Source: an uncultured Treponema sp.
GTDB lineage: Bacteria; Spirochaetota; Spirochaetia; Treponematales; Treponemataceae
Length of the DNA stretch: 39,491 nucleotides
Assembly (NCBI GenBank): GCA_937902125.1
Contig: CALDIB010000038.1
Span: 1 to 39,491 of the forward strand
Reading direction: 5' to 3'
Below the pieces are notes generated by a model. The model made no database searches and had not been told where the DNA came from. It saw only the letters and a list, made by a program, of their open reading frames with translations. This document shows, piece by piece, positions 7,573-15,690 of this stretch. Position 1 is the stretch's first letter; each line of letters starts with the position of its first letter. The position numbers and the translations under genes are program-made.

Positions 7573-9474
7573 ATGGAAAACACAAACAACCGCAAAAAAA
7601 TCGTCGTTTTGGATTTTGGAAGCCAATACGCGCACTTGATTGCAAAGCGCTTTAGGGCGCTGGGCTTTTATTCAGAAATCGCCTTGCCTTCCGCAAGCGT
7701 TGACATTTTCAAAAACGCAATGGGCGTCGTTTTTTCAGGCGGCCCGGCCAGCGTTTACGACGAAAAAATTCCCGACTTCAACTCACAAATATTGAATCTT
7801 GACATTCCTATTTTGGGCCTTTGCTACGGCCACTACATCGTGCAGCAGGGCTACGGCGGAAAGGTCGGAAAAGCCGACGTGGGCGAATTTGGCTTTGCCA
7901 CGCTGAACTTTGCCGACGGAATTGGAGGCGACGCGTCCGCCTGTCCGCTCTTTAAGGGAATCAGCGGAAGCCAGCAAGTTTGGATGAGCCATCAGGACGG
8001 CGTTCTAAAAATGGGCGGCGGCTTTGAAGTTGTGGGAAGCACAAAGGACTGCCCCTACGCCGCCACGCAAAACCTTTCAAAAAAGCGCTTTAGCCTCCAA
8101 TTCCACTGCGAGGTAAAGGACACCCCCTGCGGAAACCAAATCTTTGAAAACTTCGCCGCCTATTGCGGAATGGAAAAAAACTGGGACCAGGCCACTGTCC
8201 TTAACACGATTTTGGAAAAGATCAAGCGCGACTCAGGCGACAAAAACGTTCTCTTGTTCCTAAGCGGAGGCGTTGACTCAACTGTGGCCTTCGCGCTTTT
8301 GAACAAGGCTCTGGGGCAAAAAAGAGTTTTGGGCTTGCACATCGACAACGGCTTTATGCGAAAGAACGAAAGCGCCTCCGTCGCGGCCGCCTACAAAAAA
8401 TTCGGCTTTGAAAATTTTATCGCGCGCGACGCAAGCCAAAGCTTTTTGGCCGCGGTCGCAGGCCTTACCGACCCGCAAAAAAAGCGCGTGGCCGTCGGCG
8501 AAAATTTCATCACGGTCCGCGACCAGTTTGTGGCCGAGCAAAAGCTTGACGAAAGCCAATGGCTTTTGGCGCAGGGAACCCTTTATCCCGACATCATCGA
8601 GTCGGGCGGAACAAAAAATTCCAACACGATAAAAACCCACCACAACCGGGTGGCCGGAATCCAAGCGCTGCTTGAAAAAGGAATGATAATCGAACCGCTA
8701 AAGGATTTGTACAAGGACGAAGTCCGCTCGATCGGAAAAGCGCTTGGCCTTTCTGACCAACTTGTGATGCGACACCCATTTCCCGGCCCCGGACTTTCAA
8801 TAAACGTTTTGTGCTCGGAAGGCGAATTGCCCGCAGGCCAAGTTGACGAAATGAAAAAGGCGCAAGACGAACTTGACGGCATCAAAGTAGAAGGCTTTTG
8901 CGAGCATTGCGCGGCTTCACTTAAAAAATATGTTTTGCCCGTCCGCTCGGTGGGCGTGCAGGGAGACTTTAGGACATACCGCTTTCCGGCCGTCCTGCAA
9001 TTCGGCGGCGACAGGGCAGACGAAGGCTTTTTTCACCTTCCCAAAAAATGGGAAAAGCTTGACGCGGCTTCGATTCAAATCACAAACGCCGCCTCCTTCA
9101 TCAACCGGACAATCATTTGCCTTTACCAAAAAGCCGGCGCGGAGCTTCGACTGCAAAAAGGTTTTTGTACAAAAGAAAGGCTTGACCAACTGCGGGAGGT
9201 TGACGACATCGTTTTGACCGCCCTTCACAATTCGGGCGACTACAACAAAATTTTCCAGCACTTGACGATTGCCCTTCCCTACGCCTCCGCGCCCGAACGA
9301 GCATCCTTTGTGTTGCGGCCGGTGGTAAGCGAAGACGTAATGACGGCGCGCTTTGCCCAACTGCCCCAAGAGCTTGTAAAAGAGATTGTAAAGGAAATCG
9401 CCGCGCTGGACTTTGTGGACGCGATTTACTACGACCTTACCAACAAGCCGCCGGCGACCTTTGGCTGGGAGTAA
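7573..9474 (+). CDS. guaA: GMP synthase, long (eukaryote-like) form
   Basis: 633 residues. Amidates XMP to GMP with glutamine and ATP. The N-terminal amidotransferase has Cys84 (LGLCYGHY) and His178/Glu180 (QFHCE). The ATP-pyrophosphatase domain has the P-loop SGGVDS (231-236). Usual bacterial GuaA is about 510-525 residues. The extra hundred-odd residues sit in the C-terminal dimerisation part, between VRSVGVQGDFRTYRFP and the final YDLTNKPPATFGWE, as in the long GMP synthases of eukaryotes. Expressed from its own leaderless-type promoter and followed at once by a hairpin array. Confidence 0.95.
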   Translation: MENTNNRKKIVVLDFGSQYAHLIAKRFRALGFYSEIALPSASVDIFKNAMGVVFSGGPASVYDEKIPDFNSQILNLDIPILGLCYGHYIVQQGYGGKVGKADVGEFGFATLNFADGIGGDASACPLFKGISGSQQVWMSHQDGVLKMGGGFEVVGSTKDCPYAATQNLSKKRFSLQFHCEVKDTPCGNQIFENFAAYCGMEKNWDQATVLNTILEKIKRDSGDKNVLLFLSGGVDSTVAFALLNKALGQKRVLGLHIDNGFMRKNESASVAAAYKKFGFENFIARDASQSFLAAVAGLTDPQKKRVAVGENFITVRDQFVAEQKLDESQWLLAQGTLYPDIIESGGTKNSNTIKTHHNRVAGIQALLEKGMIIEPLKDLYKDEVRSIGKALGLSDQLVMRHPFPGPGLSINVLCSEGELPAGQVDEMKKAQDELDGIKVEGFCEHCAASLKKYVLPVRSVGVQGDFRTYRFPAVLQFGGDRADEGFFHLPKKWEKLDAASIQITNAASFINRTIICLYQKAGAELRLQKGFCTKERLDQLREVDDIVLTALHNSGDYNKIFQHLTIALPYASAPERASFVLRPVVSEDVMTARFAQLPQELVKEIVKEIAALDFVDAIYYDLTNKPPATFGWE

Positions 9475-9686
9475 AGTCGAAAATTGGCATCCTTGCCAAT
9501 TTTCGACTGACAAGAATTCGCTCCGCGAATTCTTGCGGATTGTTAGACATGCCATTAACGCGGCATCCATGCCGCGACGTATTGTTTTTCATACCATTGA
9601 CGCGCCGTCCTGGCGCTATGGATTGCGCGCGATTGCCAGCCCCCTTGCAACAATCAAACGGCGCCCGAATTGCAAGGCGCGTTTTT
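9475..9686 (+). repeat. Array of consecutive hairpins after guaA
   Basis: Starting right after the guaA stop there are at least four inverted repeats. They are 9475-9508 (15-bp perfect stem, loop TCCT), 9511-9535 (11-bp stem, loop TCC), 9559-9576 (7-bp stem, loop TCCA) and 9602-9616 (5-bp stem, loop GTCCT). A fifth stem (GCGCC/GGCGC, 9661-9680) is followed by GTTTTT and could end the guaA transcript. No reading frame in this 219-bp gap looks real. The shared TCC in the loops suggests a repeat family rather than a simple terminator. Confidence 0.7.
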
Positions 9687-9693
9687 AGGCCGC

Positions 9694-11346
9694 CTAGCCT
9701 TCCGCGCTGGCCAAAAGTTCCGTCAGCATGGGAATAAGCTGCTTTTTGCGAGAAACCACGTCCTTTAAAAAATACACGTCGTCCTCAAGTTTTGGATAAG
9801 TGAACAAAGACTTGTATTTTTCGTCCACGGCCAAAATCATAATGGAATCAAGCTTGGTGATGTCAGTGACCAACAGGGCGCAAAAAGCGCGCTTGCTTGA
9901 CCCGCGAATGGATTCAAGCAAGTCCAAGAATTCTTTTTTGCGGCCAAGAACGTCGCGGGTGTTGTCAACTTCAATTTGGCTGACGGAATACGAAACCTTT
10001 CCTTCCGCGTATTCCTTAAGATCTTGGTTTACAATTTCTTGGGCGCTCCGTCCCACAATGCTGCTTCCGGCGCGGATTATTTCTTCACCCAGCGCTTGGG
10101 GGTCAAGGTTTGTGATCGCGCTCAAATATTCAACGGCCTCAAGGTCTTTTTCTGTGACAGTGGTTGACTTTAAAATCAAGGTGTCGCTTAAAATTCCGCA
10201 CAACAACAGTTGGGCCGTTTCCAAGGGAATCGAAATTTTATTTTCCCGGAACAAGCCAGTTATTAAAGTCGAAGTGGAGCCGACAGGCTTGTTGATGAAA
10301 GTAATCGGATTCTTTGTGCTCAAGGTTCCTATTCTGTGGTGGTCGATGACCTCCAAAAGCTTGTAGTGCTCAAAGCCCTCAACCGCTTGGCTGGCCTCGT
10401 TGTGGTCAACAAAAATCAATTCCACATTGGGCTCCCGCAAAAGGTCGCTTTCAGAAATCACGCCCACAACTTTGTATTCGCCGTCAACAACAGGAAGGCA
10501 GCGGCAGGGCGACGAGCGCAAAAGGGGCTTGATTTTTGAAATTGGGTCGTCCGCCTGAACCGCCGGAATGGAACGGTCGGCCATGACTATTACCGGCGTT
10601 GAGTAAGCGATGAGCATTGAAGTTGAAGAAGTTCCGTAAGGAGAAATGATTACGCTCACTCCGTTTTTTTCGGCCTTGGCGCGAAGTTCCTTTGAAAGAA
10701 CATGGCCGCTTGTCAAAACCAAAAGGCGAACGCCGGCGTCAATGCACTGCTCGTGAATCTCAGGCCGGTTTGACGCTATGACCACCATTTGCTCGGACTT
10801 GTGTTGTTCCAATTTGTGAACAAAACTTTCTGTGGCGGAAGAGCCGACCAAAATGCTGGCCTTGAAAATTTCCTTTTCGTTTTTCAAGATTATCGGCTGC
10901 GCCTTCATCGTTTTCATTATCAAGTCTATGCTTGTAGTCACCGGCGTTTTCTTTTCCGGATTCATCAAAAGCAAAACGTTTTTGGCAAACTCGTTGTAAT
11001 GCAAAAGGCTTTTGTAGTAGCCCTTGTCGTCAACCACAGGAAGAACTTGGTTTTGCGCCGAATCGATTTTTTTAAGCGCCTCCCAAAGGGAAGTGTTTTC
11101 GTTGACCGTGGCGCATTCTCCTCCCAAATAAAAGGCCGTCTTGGGATTCAGCTCGGGAATGTATTCAGGCGCCTTGACTTTAAACTTATTGAAAATGTAT
11201 TCGGTTTGCGGGCTCAAGTGGCCGGCCCGCGCCGCGACGTAATTTTTTTGCCCCAACATTTCCTTAAGCTTTGCGTAAGCCGAGGCCGCCACAACCGCGT
11301 CCGTGTCAGGGTTCTTGTGTCCAAAGATAAAAACAGTCTTTTCCAT
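9694..11346 (-). CDS. Mn-dependent inorganic pyrophosphatase with CBS-DRTGG insert
   Basis: 550 residues. A family II (DHH) pyrophosphatase that hydrolyses PPi and pulls biosynthetic reactions forward in the cytoplasm. Metal motifs are GHKNPDTD (residues 9-16), VDHNE and VIDHH; the C-terminal substrate motif SRKKQ is intact. Between the first motif and the DHN motif lie a CBS half (LWEALKKIDSAQNQVLPVVDD), a DRTGG domain and a second CBS (LLRSSPCRCLPVVDG). This is the architecture of CBS-PPases, which in characterised members are controlled by adenine nucleotides and diadenosine polyphosphates. The ATG at 11346 is chosen because family similarity starts there. Confidence 0.92.
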   Translation of the reverse strand: MEKTVFIFGHKNPDTDAVVAASAYAKLKEMLGQKNYVAARAGHLSPQTEYIFNKFKVKAPEYIPELNPKTAFYLGGECATVNENTSLWEALKKIDSAQNQVLPVVDDKGYYKSLLHYNEFAKNVLLLMNPEKKTPVTTSIDLIMKTMKAQPIILKNEKEIFKASILVGSSATESFVHKLEQHKSEQMVVIASNRPEIHEQCIDAGVRLLVLTSGHVLSKELRAKAEKNGVSVIISPYGTSSTSMLIAYSTPVIVMADRSIPAVQADDPISKIKPLLRSSPCRCLPVVDGEYKVVGVISESDLLREPNVELIFVDHNEASQAVEGFEHYKLLEVIDHHRIGTLSTKNPITFINKPVGSTSTLITGLFRENKISIPLETAQLLLCGILSDTLILKSTTVTEKDLEAVEYLSAITNLDPQALGEEIIRAGSSIVGRSAQEIVNQDLKEYAEGKVSYSVSQIEVDNTRDVLGRKKEFLDLLESIRGSSKRAFCALLVTDITKLDSIMILAVDEKYKSLFTYPKLEDDVYFLKDVVSRKKQLIPMLTELLASAEG

Positions 11347-11356
11347 TGCGCCATAC

Positions 11357-11385
11357 ATTATACTAAGATTTTTGCATCCACGCAA
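11357..11385 (-). promoter_or_regulatory. Promoter of the pyrophosphatase gene
   Basis: TTGCGT (11385-11380), a 17-bp spacer and TATAAT (11362-11357) on the minus strand. The -10 ends 10 nt before the ATG, so the leader would be only about 3-4 nt and holds no ribosome site. Confidence 0.65.
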
Positions 11386-11396
11386 TAACAAGCCGC

Positions 11397-11425
11397 TTGA
11401 AAAAACGCGAGCGGCCCGCTATAAT
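11397..11425 (+). promoter_or_regulatory. Promoter of the exported 253-residue protein gene (leaderless type)
   Basis: TTGAAA and TATAAT, about 17 bp apart, with the -10 ending 6 nt before the ATG at 11432. No Shine-Dalgarno site is present. It is divergent from the pyrophosphatase promoter, only a few bases away. Confidence 0.7.
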
Positions 11426-11431
11426 TGTCGC

Positions 11432-12193
11432 ATGAAAAAACGCTTGTTGTCCGCGGCTTTTTCCGCCATTATCGCGCTACAGTTTGCGGCTCCAAATTTC
11501 GCGCAAGGCTCGCCGCTTCCCCCTTCCTTCGCTTCAGAATGGAAAAGGGACGAACTTAAAAAACTTGAATCGGGCAAAATCGTAATCCGCAACATAAAAA
11601 AATGCAAGAACATTTCCCTAAAAAAAGGAATCAACCCATACGCCGACAAGACAATCGACCACGCCCAAAACATGAACGCCAACTACTTGGCCGAAATCAT
11701 ATACAAAATGCCAAAAGCCTCAAACAAAAGCGTCATAGAGCAAGCCGTCAAAGTTTTTGAGGACATCAACCTCTACAAAGAAATAATATACACCGACGAA
11801 AAAAAAGGCTCGTCCAGAAATCTTTTTCCTTTGGTGGAAGAGCGATTCAGGAACGACAAGGAAGGCTGGATTAAAATCGGCTCCCATTTAAGAATGGACA
11901 TGCTTTCCGCCTACGATTCGGAGCTGGAAATTGAATGGGGCGCGCCCGGCTTTTTTTTCAAGCAGCAAAACGTCACTCCCCTTATGTGGAAGTCCTTTAA
12001 GGCTGTCAAGGAAGGCAACATGATTGCGGGAATTTGCTGCTTTGAATGGGACGGCGACTACTATGTTTACGCCTTGGGAGGCGTCCGCGCGCCCCGCATT
12101 CCCTTTGTCATCGCGGAAATCGAGCGGCAGTTTATAGGAAGAATCGAAGACTTCACCGTCTTTTACATCAATAAATTTGAAATTCATCAATAA
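11432..12193 (+). CDS. Exported protein of unknown function, treponeme-type
   Basis: 253 residues with a Sec signal peptide (KKRLLSAAFSAIIALQ...NFAQG). The mature part is mixed alpha/beta with no motif I recognise as catalytic; notable stretches are IIYKMPKASN, EIIYTDEKKGSSRNLFPL and GICCFEWDGDYYVYALGG. It resembles conserved hypothetical proteins of treponemes (perhaps DUF6675), but I cannot confirm the family. Upstream in-frame codons back to 11303 overlap the divergent promoter and are excluded by the -10 position. The stop is followed immediately by the 131-nt hairpin repeat. Confidence 0.7.
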   Translation: MKKRLLSAAFSAIIALQFAAPNFAQGSPLPPSFASEWKRDELKKLESGKIVIRNIKKCKNISLKKGINPYADKTIDHAQNMNANYLAEIIYKMPKASNKSVIEQAVKVFEDINLYKEIIYTDEKKGSSRNLFPLVEERFRNDKEGWIKIGSHLRMDMLSAYDSELEIEWGAPGFFFKQQNVTPLMWKSFKAVKEGNMIAGICCFEWDGDYYVYALGGVRAPRIPFVIAEIERQFIGRIEDFTVFYINKFEIHQ

Positions 12194-12324
12194 GGGCACC
12201 TCGAAAAACTCGCCTTTGGTGATTTTTCGACTGTGCCTGCGAGTTTTAAGTCGTTATAATATCACGACTTAAAACATCGCATTTTCAGAGTTACCTCGAA
12301 AAACTGAAGTTTTTCGAGGTTCCC
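12194..12324 (+). repeat. 131-nt three-hairpin repeat element, copy 1
   Basis: Begins at the base after the preceding stop codon. Stem 1 pairs GGCACCTCGAAAAA with TTTTTCGACTGTGCC. Stem 2 is a perfect 12-bp GTTTTAAGTCGT/ACGACTTAAAAC. Stem 3 is ACCTCGAAAAACT/AGTTTTTCGAGGT (13 bp, 2-nt centre). The linker ATCGCATTTTCAGAGTT is identical in the copy at 35283-35413. Stems 2 and 3 differ between copies by paired changes that preserve pairing. No transposase or target-site duplication is visible. Confidence 0.85.
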
Positions 12325-12446
12325 ATAAATGAAAAACGACCTCTGCCAAAAGCGGCCGGAAAGCCGTTCTTTCTCCAAAGACGTTGAGCCTTCCGCCCCA
12401 AACAAGTTTGTTGAAAATGTCAAAAAACTTCCTCTTTTCGCGGTTT

Positions 12447-12462
12447 GTGCAACCGGTTGAGC
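12447..12462 (+). promoter_or_regulatory. GalR/LacI-type operator upstream of galK
   Basis: GTGCAACCGGTTGAGC has a perfect central palindrome CAACCGGTTG and fits the GalR consensus GTGNAANCGNTTNCAC at all fixed positions but two. It ends 9 bp before the galK -35 box, a place where a LacI-family repressor or activator could act. No such regulator is encoded in the window. Confidence 0.55.
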
Positions 12463-12471
12463 GCTTTTTTC

Positions 12472-12501
12472 TTGACTTTTTCTTCCCCTTCAATGTAATA
12501 T
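12472..12501 (+). promoter_or_regulatory. galK promoter (leaderless type)
   Basis: TTGACT (12472-12477), an 18-bp spacer and TAATAT (12496-12501). The -10 ends 6 nt before the ATG at 12508, so no leader or Shine-Dalgarno site is expected. Confidence 0.7.
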
Positions 12502-12507
12502 AAAAGC

Positions 12508-13731
12508 ATGGAAAACAATTCAACACTTTTTAATTCCGCGGAATTTTTGGCCTCCTTTGAAAAAATCTACGGCTCAAAGGACGGAGTCCGCCTGTTCTCA
12601 TCTCCCGCCAGAATAAACATCATCGGCGAGCACATCGACTACAACGGCGGAAAGGTTTTTCCCGCCGCCATCGACCGCTACATGTATTTTGCCGTCAGAA
12701 AGCGGGCCGACACAAAAATAATTTACAACGACCTTAAATTTCCGGGAACCTACGAGTTCGACATAAACGACAATTTTTCCTACAAAAAGGAGAACGACTA
12801 CGCGAACTACCTAAACGGAATTCTTTCAATAATAAAAAAGCGGGGCTGCAAATTTCCCTGCGGCTTTGAGCTTTTGATGGAATCCACAGTTCCGCCGGCA
12901 GGAGGAATCTCTTCCTCAAGCGCCTTGGAATGCGGCTTCGCCTACGCCGTTTCTGAATTGTTCGGCTTTGGAATTTCCCGCAAGGACATTGCCTTGATTG
13001 GCCAGCAAAGCGAGCACGAGTTTATGAACGTTCAGTGCGGAATCATGGACCAATTCATCATCGCCACCGGCAAGAACAAGACCGCGGAGCTTTTGGACTG
13101 CGCCAGCTTGGAATACGAATACGTTCCCCTTGAAATGGGAGACTTCCGCTTTGTGGTGATGAACACAAAGAAAAAACGGCAGCTGGCCGACTCCAAGTAC
13201 AACGAGCGGCGGGAACAGTGCGAAAAGGCCTTGGCCGACATTAGGGCGGCCGCCCTTCCCTTGCAAGGCGGAAATTATTCCAACACAAAAGATTTGCCCA
13301 ACCTTTGCGCGCTCACAAAAGAGCAATTCGACTCCGTTTCTTCCGCCATAAAAGACCAAACGATTTTCCGCCGCGCCCGCCATGTGGTCACGGAAAACCA
13401 GCGGGTCCTAAAGGCTGTGGCCGCCCTCAAGGAAGGAAAGCTTGAACGGCTGGGAGAACTTTTAAGAGAATCCCACGCCTCCCTTAGGGACGACTATGAA
13501 GTTACCGGAATTGAATTGGACACATTGGCGGACACGGCCAACGCCCAAAGTTGCTGCGTCGGAGCCAGAATGACAGGAGCGGGCTTTGGCGGTTGCGCCA
13601 TAGCCATTGTCCACAAGGACAAGGTGGAAAGCTTCATCGACGCCGTACAAAAAATCTACACGGACAAAATCGGCCACGACGCGGGCTTCTTTGCCTGCTC
13701 TCCCAGCGACGGCGTAAGCCGCTTGGACTAA
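12508..13731 (+). CDS. galK: Galactokinase
   Basis: 407 residues, GHMP kinase family. Phosphorylates galactose to galactose-1-phosphate at the start of the Leloir pathway. Motif 1 is RINIIGEHIDYNGG (about 35-48), motif 2 PPAGGISSSSALECG, and motif 3 ARMTGAGFGGCAIAIV near the C-terminus. Length is slightly above E. coli GalK. No galT, galE or transporter gene is in the window, so it stands alone. Probably sugar-regulated through the upstream GalR/LacI-like operator. Confidence 0.93.
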   Translation: MENNSTLFNSAEFLASFEKIYGSKDGVRLFSSPARINIIGEHIDYNGGKVFPAAIDRYMYFAVRKRADTKIIYNDLKFPGTYEFDINDNFSYKKENDYANYLNGILSIIKKRGCKFPCGFELLMESTVPPAGGISSSSALECGFAYAVSELFGFGISRKDIALIGQQSEHEFMNVQCGIMDQFIIATGKNKTAELLDCASLEYEYVPLEMGDFRFVVMNTKKKRQLADSKYNERREQCEKALADIRAAALPLQGGNYSNTKDLPNLCALTKEQFDSVSSAIKDQTIFRRARHVVTENQRVLKAVAALKEGKLERLGELLRESHASLRDDYEVTGIELDTLADTANAQSCCVGARMTGAGFGGCAIAIVHKDKVESFIDAVQKIYTDKIGHDAGFFACSPSDGVSRLD

Positions 13732-13748
13732 TTTTATGATTTTGACCG

Positions 13749-13849
13749 CAAGCCGCCAGGCTTGTCGGGCCAGAAAATAATTTGGCGCGATTTGCAAAAA
13801 AAAGGCAAATCGCGCCAATGTCTCTTTAGCCCGCTTTAGTCGGGCTAAA
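13749..13849. terminator. Bidirectional hairpin region between galK and the LysM gene
   Basis: Three inverted repeats lie between convergent genes: CAAGCC/GGCTTG (13749-13764), a 14-bp perfect stem TTGGCGCGATTTGC with its complement (13782-13818), and TTTAGCCCG/CGGGCTAAA (13825-13849). The middle stem has an A-rich loop. T runs after the stems are short, so termination is likely but may not be classic intrinsic. Confidence 0.6.
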
Positions 13850-13851
13850 TC

Positions 13852-14541
13852 TCATTTTGCCGTAAACGGCTCGTATTCTTTGTTGGGGCTGTAAACGCCT
13901 TGGCGCAACTCGCCGGAAATGCTGGGAATTTCCATCTTCATTCCCGGAAGAATCAAGTTGGGATCGTTGGGCCTGGGCATCTTGCTCTTGTTGGCCTGAT
14001 AAAGGTTTTCCCACAAAAGAGGATTGTTGTAAACATAGGCTCTGCCGCTGATGTTCCAATAGCAGTCCTTTGTTTCCGCCCAAGGCCGGACAACATAGAA
14101 TTGCGGAAGGGGCGTGACCTCGCGAACGCCGTCAAGCGCGTCGTTCACGGCCTTGGCGTATTGCAAGGCGCTCAAATAGTCTTCCTTTTCGTAAGCCGAA
14201 TTGGCGTTTGACAAGGCCTCTTCGCCGGCTGAATAAGCGGTGGGAAAAGTTTTGTCGGCGTTGACGCTTTTGGCCCAATCCAACTTTTTCTTGGCCTGGG
14301 CGATGGCGGCTTCGGCCTCTCCTCGGGCCATCATCTTGTCGATGTAAGCCTTTGAAAGTTCGGCGTTTTCCGCGGCTTTGGCGGCGTATTCTTCGCTCAA
14401 GGCGTATTCGCCGGCGTCAAGCGCGGCCTCGGCCTTTTTTGTGTATTCGTTGGCAAGCTTTTGGTAAGTGTTGTTCTTGTAGCTCACGGCAAAGGCGCTT
14501 GCGGCCGCGGCAAAAACAAAAATCAATGCAAACTTTTTCAT
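13852..14541 (-). CDS. Exported LysM-domain protein
   Basis: 229 residues. The signal peptide ends near SAFAV. Residues 25-140 are alanine/glutamate-rich helices that could form a coiled coil. Residues about 150-210 form a LysM-like domain (QFYVVRPWAETKDCYWNIS...NPLLWENLYQANKSKMPRPNDPNLILPGMKMEIP), the usual peptidoglycan-binding fold with its LWENLYQANK and I-LPGM-L-IP marks. Its ATG overlaps the stop of the upstream lipoprotein gene (TAATG), so the two are translationally coupled. A periplasmic wall-binding partner of that lipoprotein is inferred. Confidence 0.75.
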   Translation of the reverse strand: MKKFALIFVFAAAASAFAVSYKNNTYQKLANEYTKKAEAALDAGEYALSEEYAAKAAENAELSKAYIDKMMARGEAEAAIAQAKKKLDWAKSVNADKTFPTAYSAGEEALSNANSAYEKEDYLSALQYAKAVNDALDGVREVTPLPQFYVVRPWAETKDCYWNISGRAYVYNNPLLWENLYQANKSKMPRPNDPNLILPGMKMEIPSISGELRQGVYSPNKEYEPFTAK

Positions 14542-15554
14542 TAGTTGGCCCCCTGAACGCTTTCGTCAATTTTGATAATCTTTTCGTCGGGATTCTCAAA
14601 GTCGTCCTTTTCCAAAAGAACGGTGTCCTCGGCTTCGATTCCGGCTACAGGCTCATTCCCAAGAGGCTTTTCAACGTCGGCCTTTTCAGCGTATTCGTCC
14701 ACAGACTTAACCTTGGCCTTTGCCGCTTCAATGGCTTTTTGGGCTTCGGCGCGCTTTTCGGCCACATCCTTGGCCAAGGCCTCAAAATTGGCCGCGGCTT
14801 CCTTGTAGCTGTTGTAGGCGCCTTCAGGATTTGAAGTGGTGAACTGCTGGTCGCCCTTGAGAATCAAGTCCGCGTCAGCCTTGTACTCGTCCTTGCGGGC
14901 AACTTGAGCCTTCACCGCGTCGGCGGCCTTCTTTTGGGCGATGGCGTTCTTTCGCTCGTCGTTGGCGAATTTCTTGTATGACTTGAAGTAAACGGCGTAG
15001 TAGTCGTTGTAGGCTTCCGAGGCCTTTTTGTTGAGGGCGGCGCCGGGAGTTGCGGGAACGGCTATCATGGCGTCAAATTCGGCCAAAGCCTTTTCGCCGG
15101 CGTCGTAGTCGGCCTGGGAGTTTGCCGCCAAGCCTTCCGCGTCTATGCGCTCCTTTAATTTCTTCGCTTTGGCGGCGGCGGCCAGCGCGTCGTAGCGGGC
15201 CTTTATGTCGGCCAATTCCTTGCTGTGGTCTTTTCCGTCGTCAAGCGCCTTAAGGGCTTCAAAAGCCGCGTCGTTGGCGGCGAAGGCCGCGGCGTATGAG
15301 TCTTTGGCTCCAGCGTCAAGGGCGGCCTTTCTTGAAGCTTCCGCCGCGGACAAAGAATCCGTATTGTCGGCCGTTTGGTCTTGGGCGCCGTCTTGAGAGT
15401 TTTGGTCTTCGGCAGAGCCTGTATTTTGGTCTTCGTCAGTTTGGGCGACAAGGCTTGACGCAAGTCCGTCATTTTCAGTTTCTTGAGCGGTGGATTTGCA
15501 AGACGCGAAAACAATCGCCAAAAGAACACAGAAAAGCAATAGCAATTTCTTCAT
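14541..15554 (-). CDS. Helical lipoprotein, operon partner of the LysM protein
   Basis: 337 residues. Lipobox FASC (Cys19). A low-complexity acidic/glutamine-rich linker (about 20-75) leads into long Ala/Lys/Glu helices with repeated FEAL, AAAKAK and YNSYKEAA units, like the helices of the LysM protein downstream. No enzymatic motif. A GGAGG site precedes the ATG. Probably a membrane-anchored periplasmic spacer or scaffold; the function is unknown. Confidence 0.7.
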   Translation of the reverse strand: MKKLLLLFCVLLAIVFASCKSTAQETENDGLASSLVAQTDEDQNTGSAEDQNSQDGAQDQTADNTDSLSAAEASRKAALDAGAKDSYAAAFAANDAAFEALKALDDGKDHSKELADIKARYDALAAAAKAKKLKERIDAEGLAANSQADYDAGEKALAEFDAMIAVPATPGAALNKKASEAYNDYYAVYFKSYKKFANDERKNAIAQKKAADAVKAQVARKDEYKADADLILKGDQQFTTSNPEGAYNSYKEAAANFEALAKDVAEKRAEAQKAIEAAKAKVKSVDEYAEKADVEKPLGNEPVAGIEAEDTVLLEKDDFENPDEKIIKIDESVQGAN

Positions 15555-15593
15555 TAACTTTCCTCCATAAGTTACATTTATTACGATTCTTGC

Positions 15594-15622
15594 ATTTTAC
15601 CATAATTTTTCATTAAATACAA
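15594..15622 (-). promoter_or_regulatory. Promoter of the lipoprotein-LysM operon
   Basis: On the minus strand TTGTAT (15622-15617), a 17-bp spacer ending in TGG, and TAAAAT (15599-15594). The leader is about 34 nt with a GGAGG ribosome site, unlike the leaderless genes nearby. Confidence 0.6.
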
Positions 15623-15690
15623 CTTTTTTTTCAAAAAATAGATGAAATAATCTTAAAAAAGATATATCTTATATGCAAGGAGAAACAAAC

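Larger units (their letters stand above)
12325..12507 (+). promoter_or_regulatory. galK upstream region
   Basis: No coding frame is supported here. The stretch between the 131-nt repeat and galK holds the GalR/LacI-like operator and the promoter listed separately; nothing else is recognised in 12325-12440. Confidence 0.5.

Noticed and set aside
9487..9497. TTGGCATCCTTGC as a sigma54 -24/-12 promoter, given rpoN in the window
   Set aside because: The GG to GC spacing is too short (7 instead of 10), and the bases are explained by a 15-bp hairpin.
9543..9549. TTAGACA and preceding G (GTTAGAC) resembling an integron attC core (GTTRRRY)
   Set aside because: No matching RYYYAAC partner is found at the expected distance and there is no integrase or cassette structure.
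8917..9570. 217-codon minus-strand frame overlapping guaA
   Set aside because: It is antisense to a clearly conserved gene and runs through the hairpin array; no signal of its own.
12269..12526. Open frame ending in RGNSENAMF, also seen near 35144-35338
   Set aside because: The shared peptide comes from the two copies of the 131-nt repeat, not from homologous proteins.
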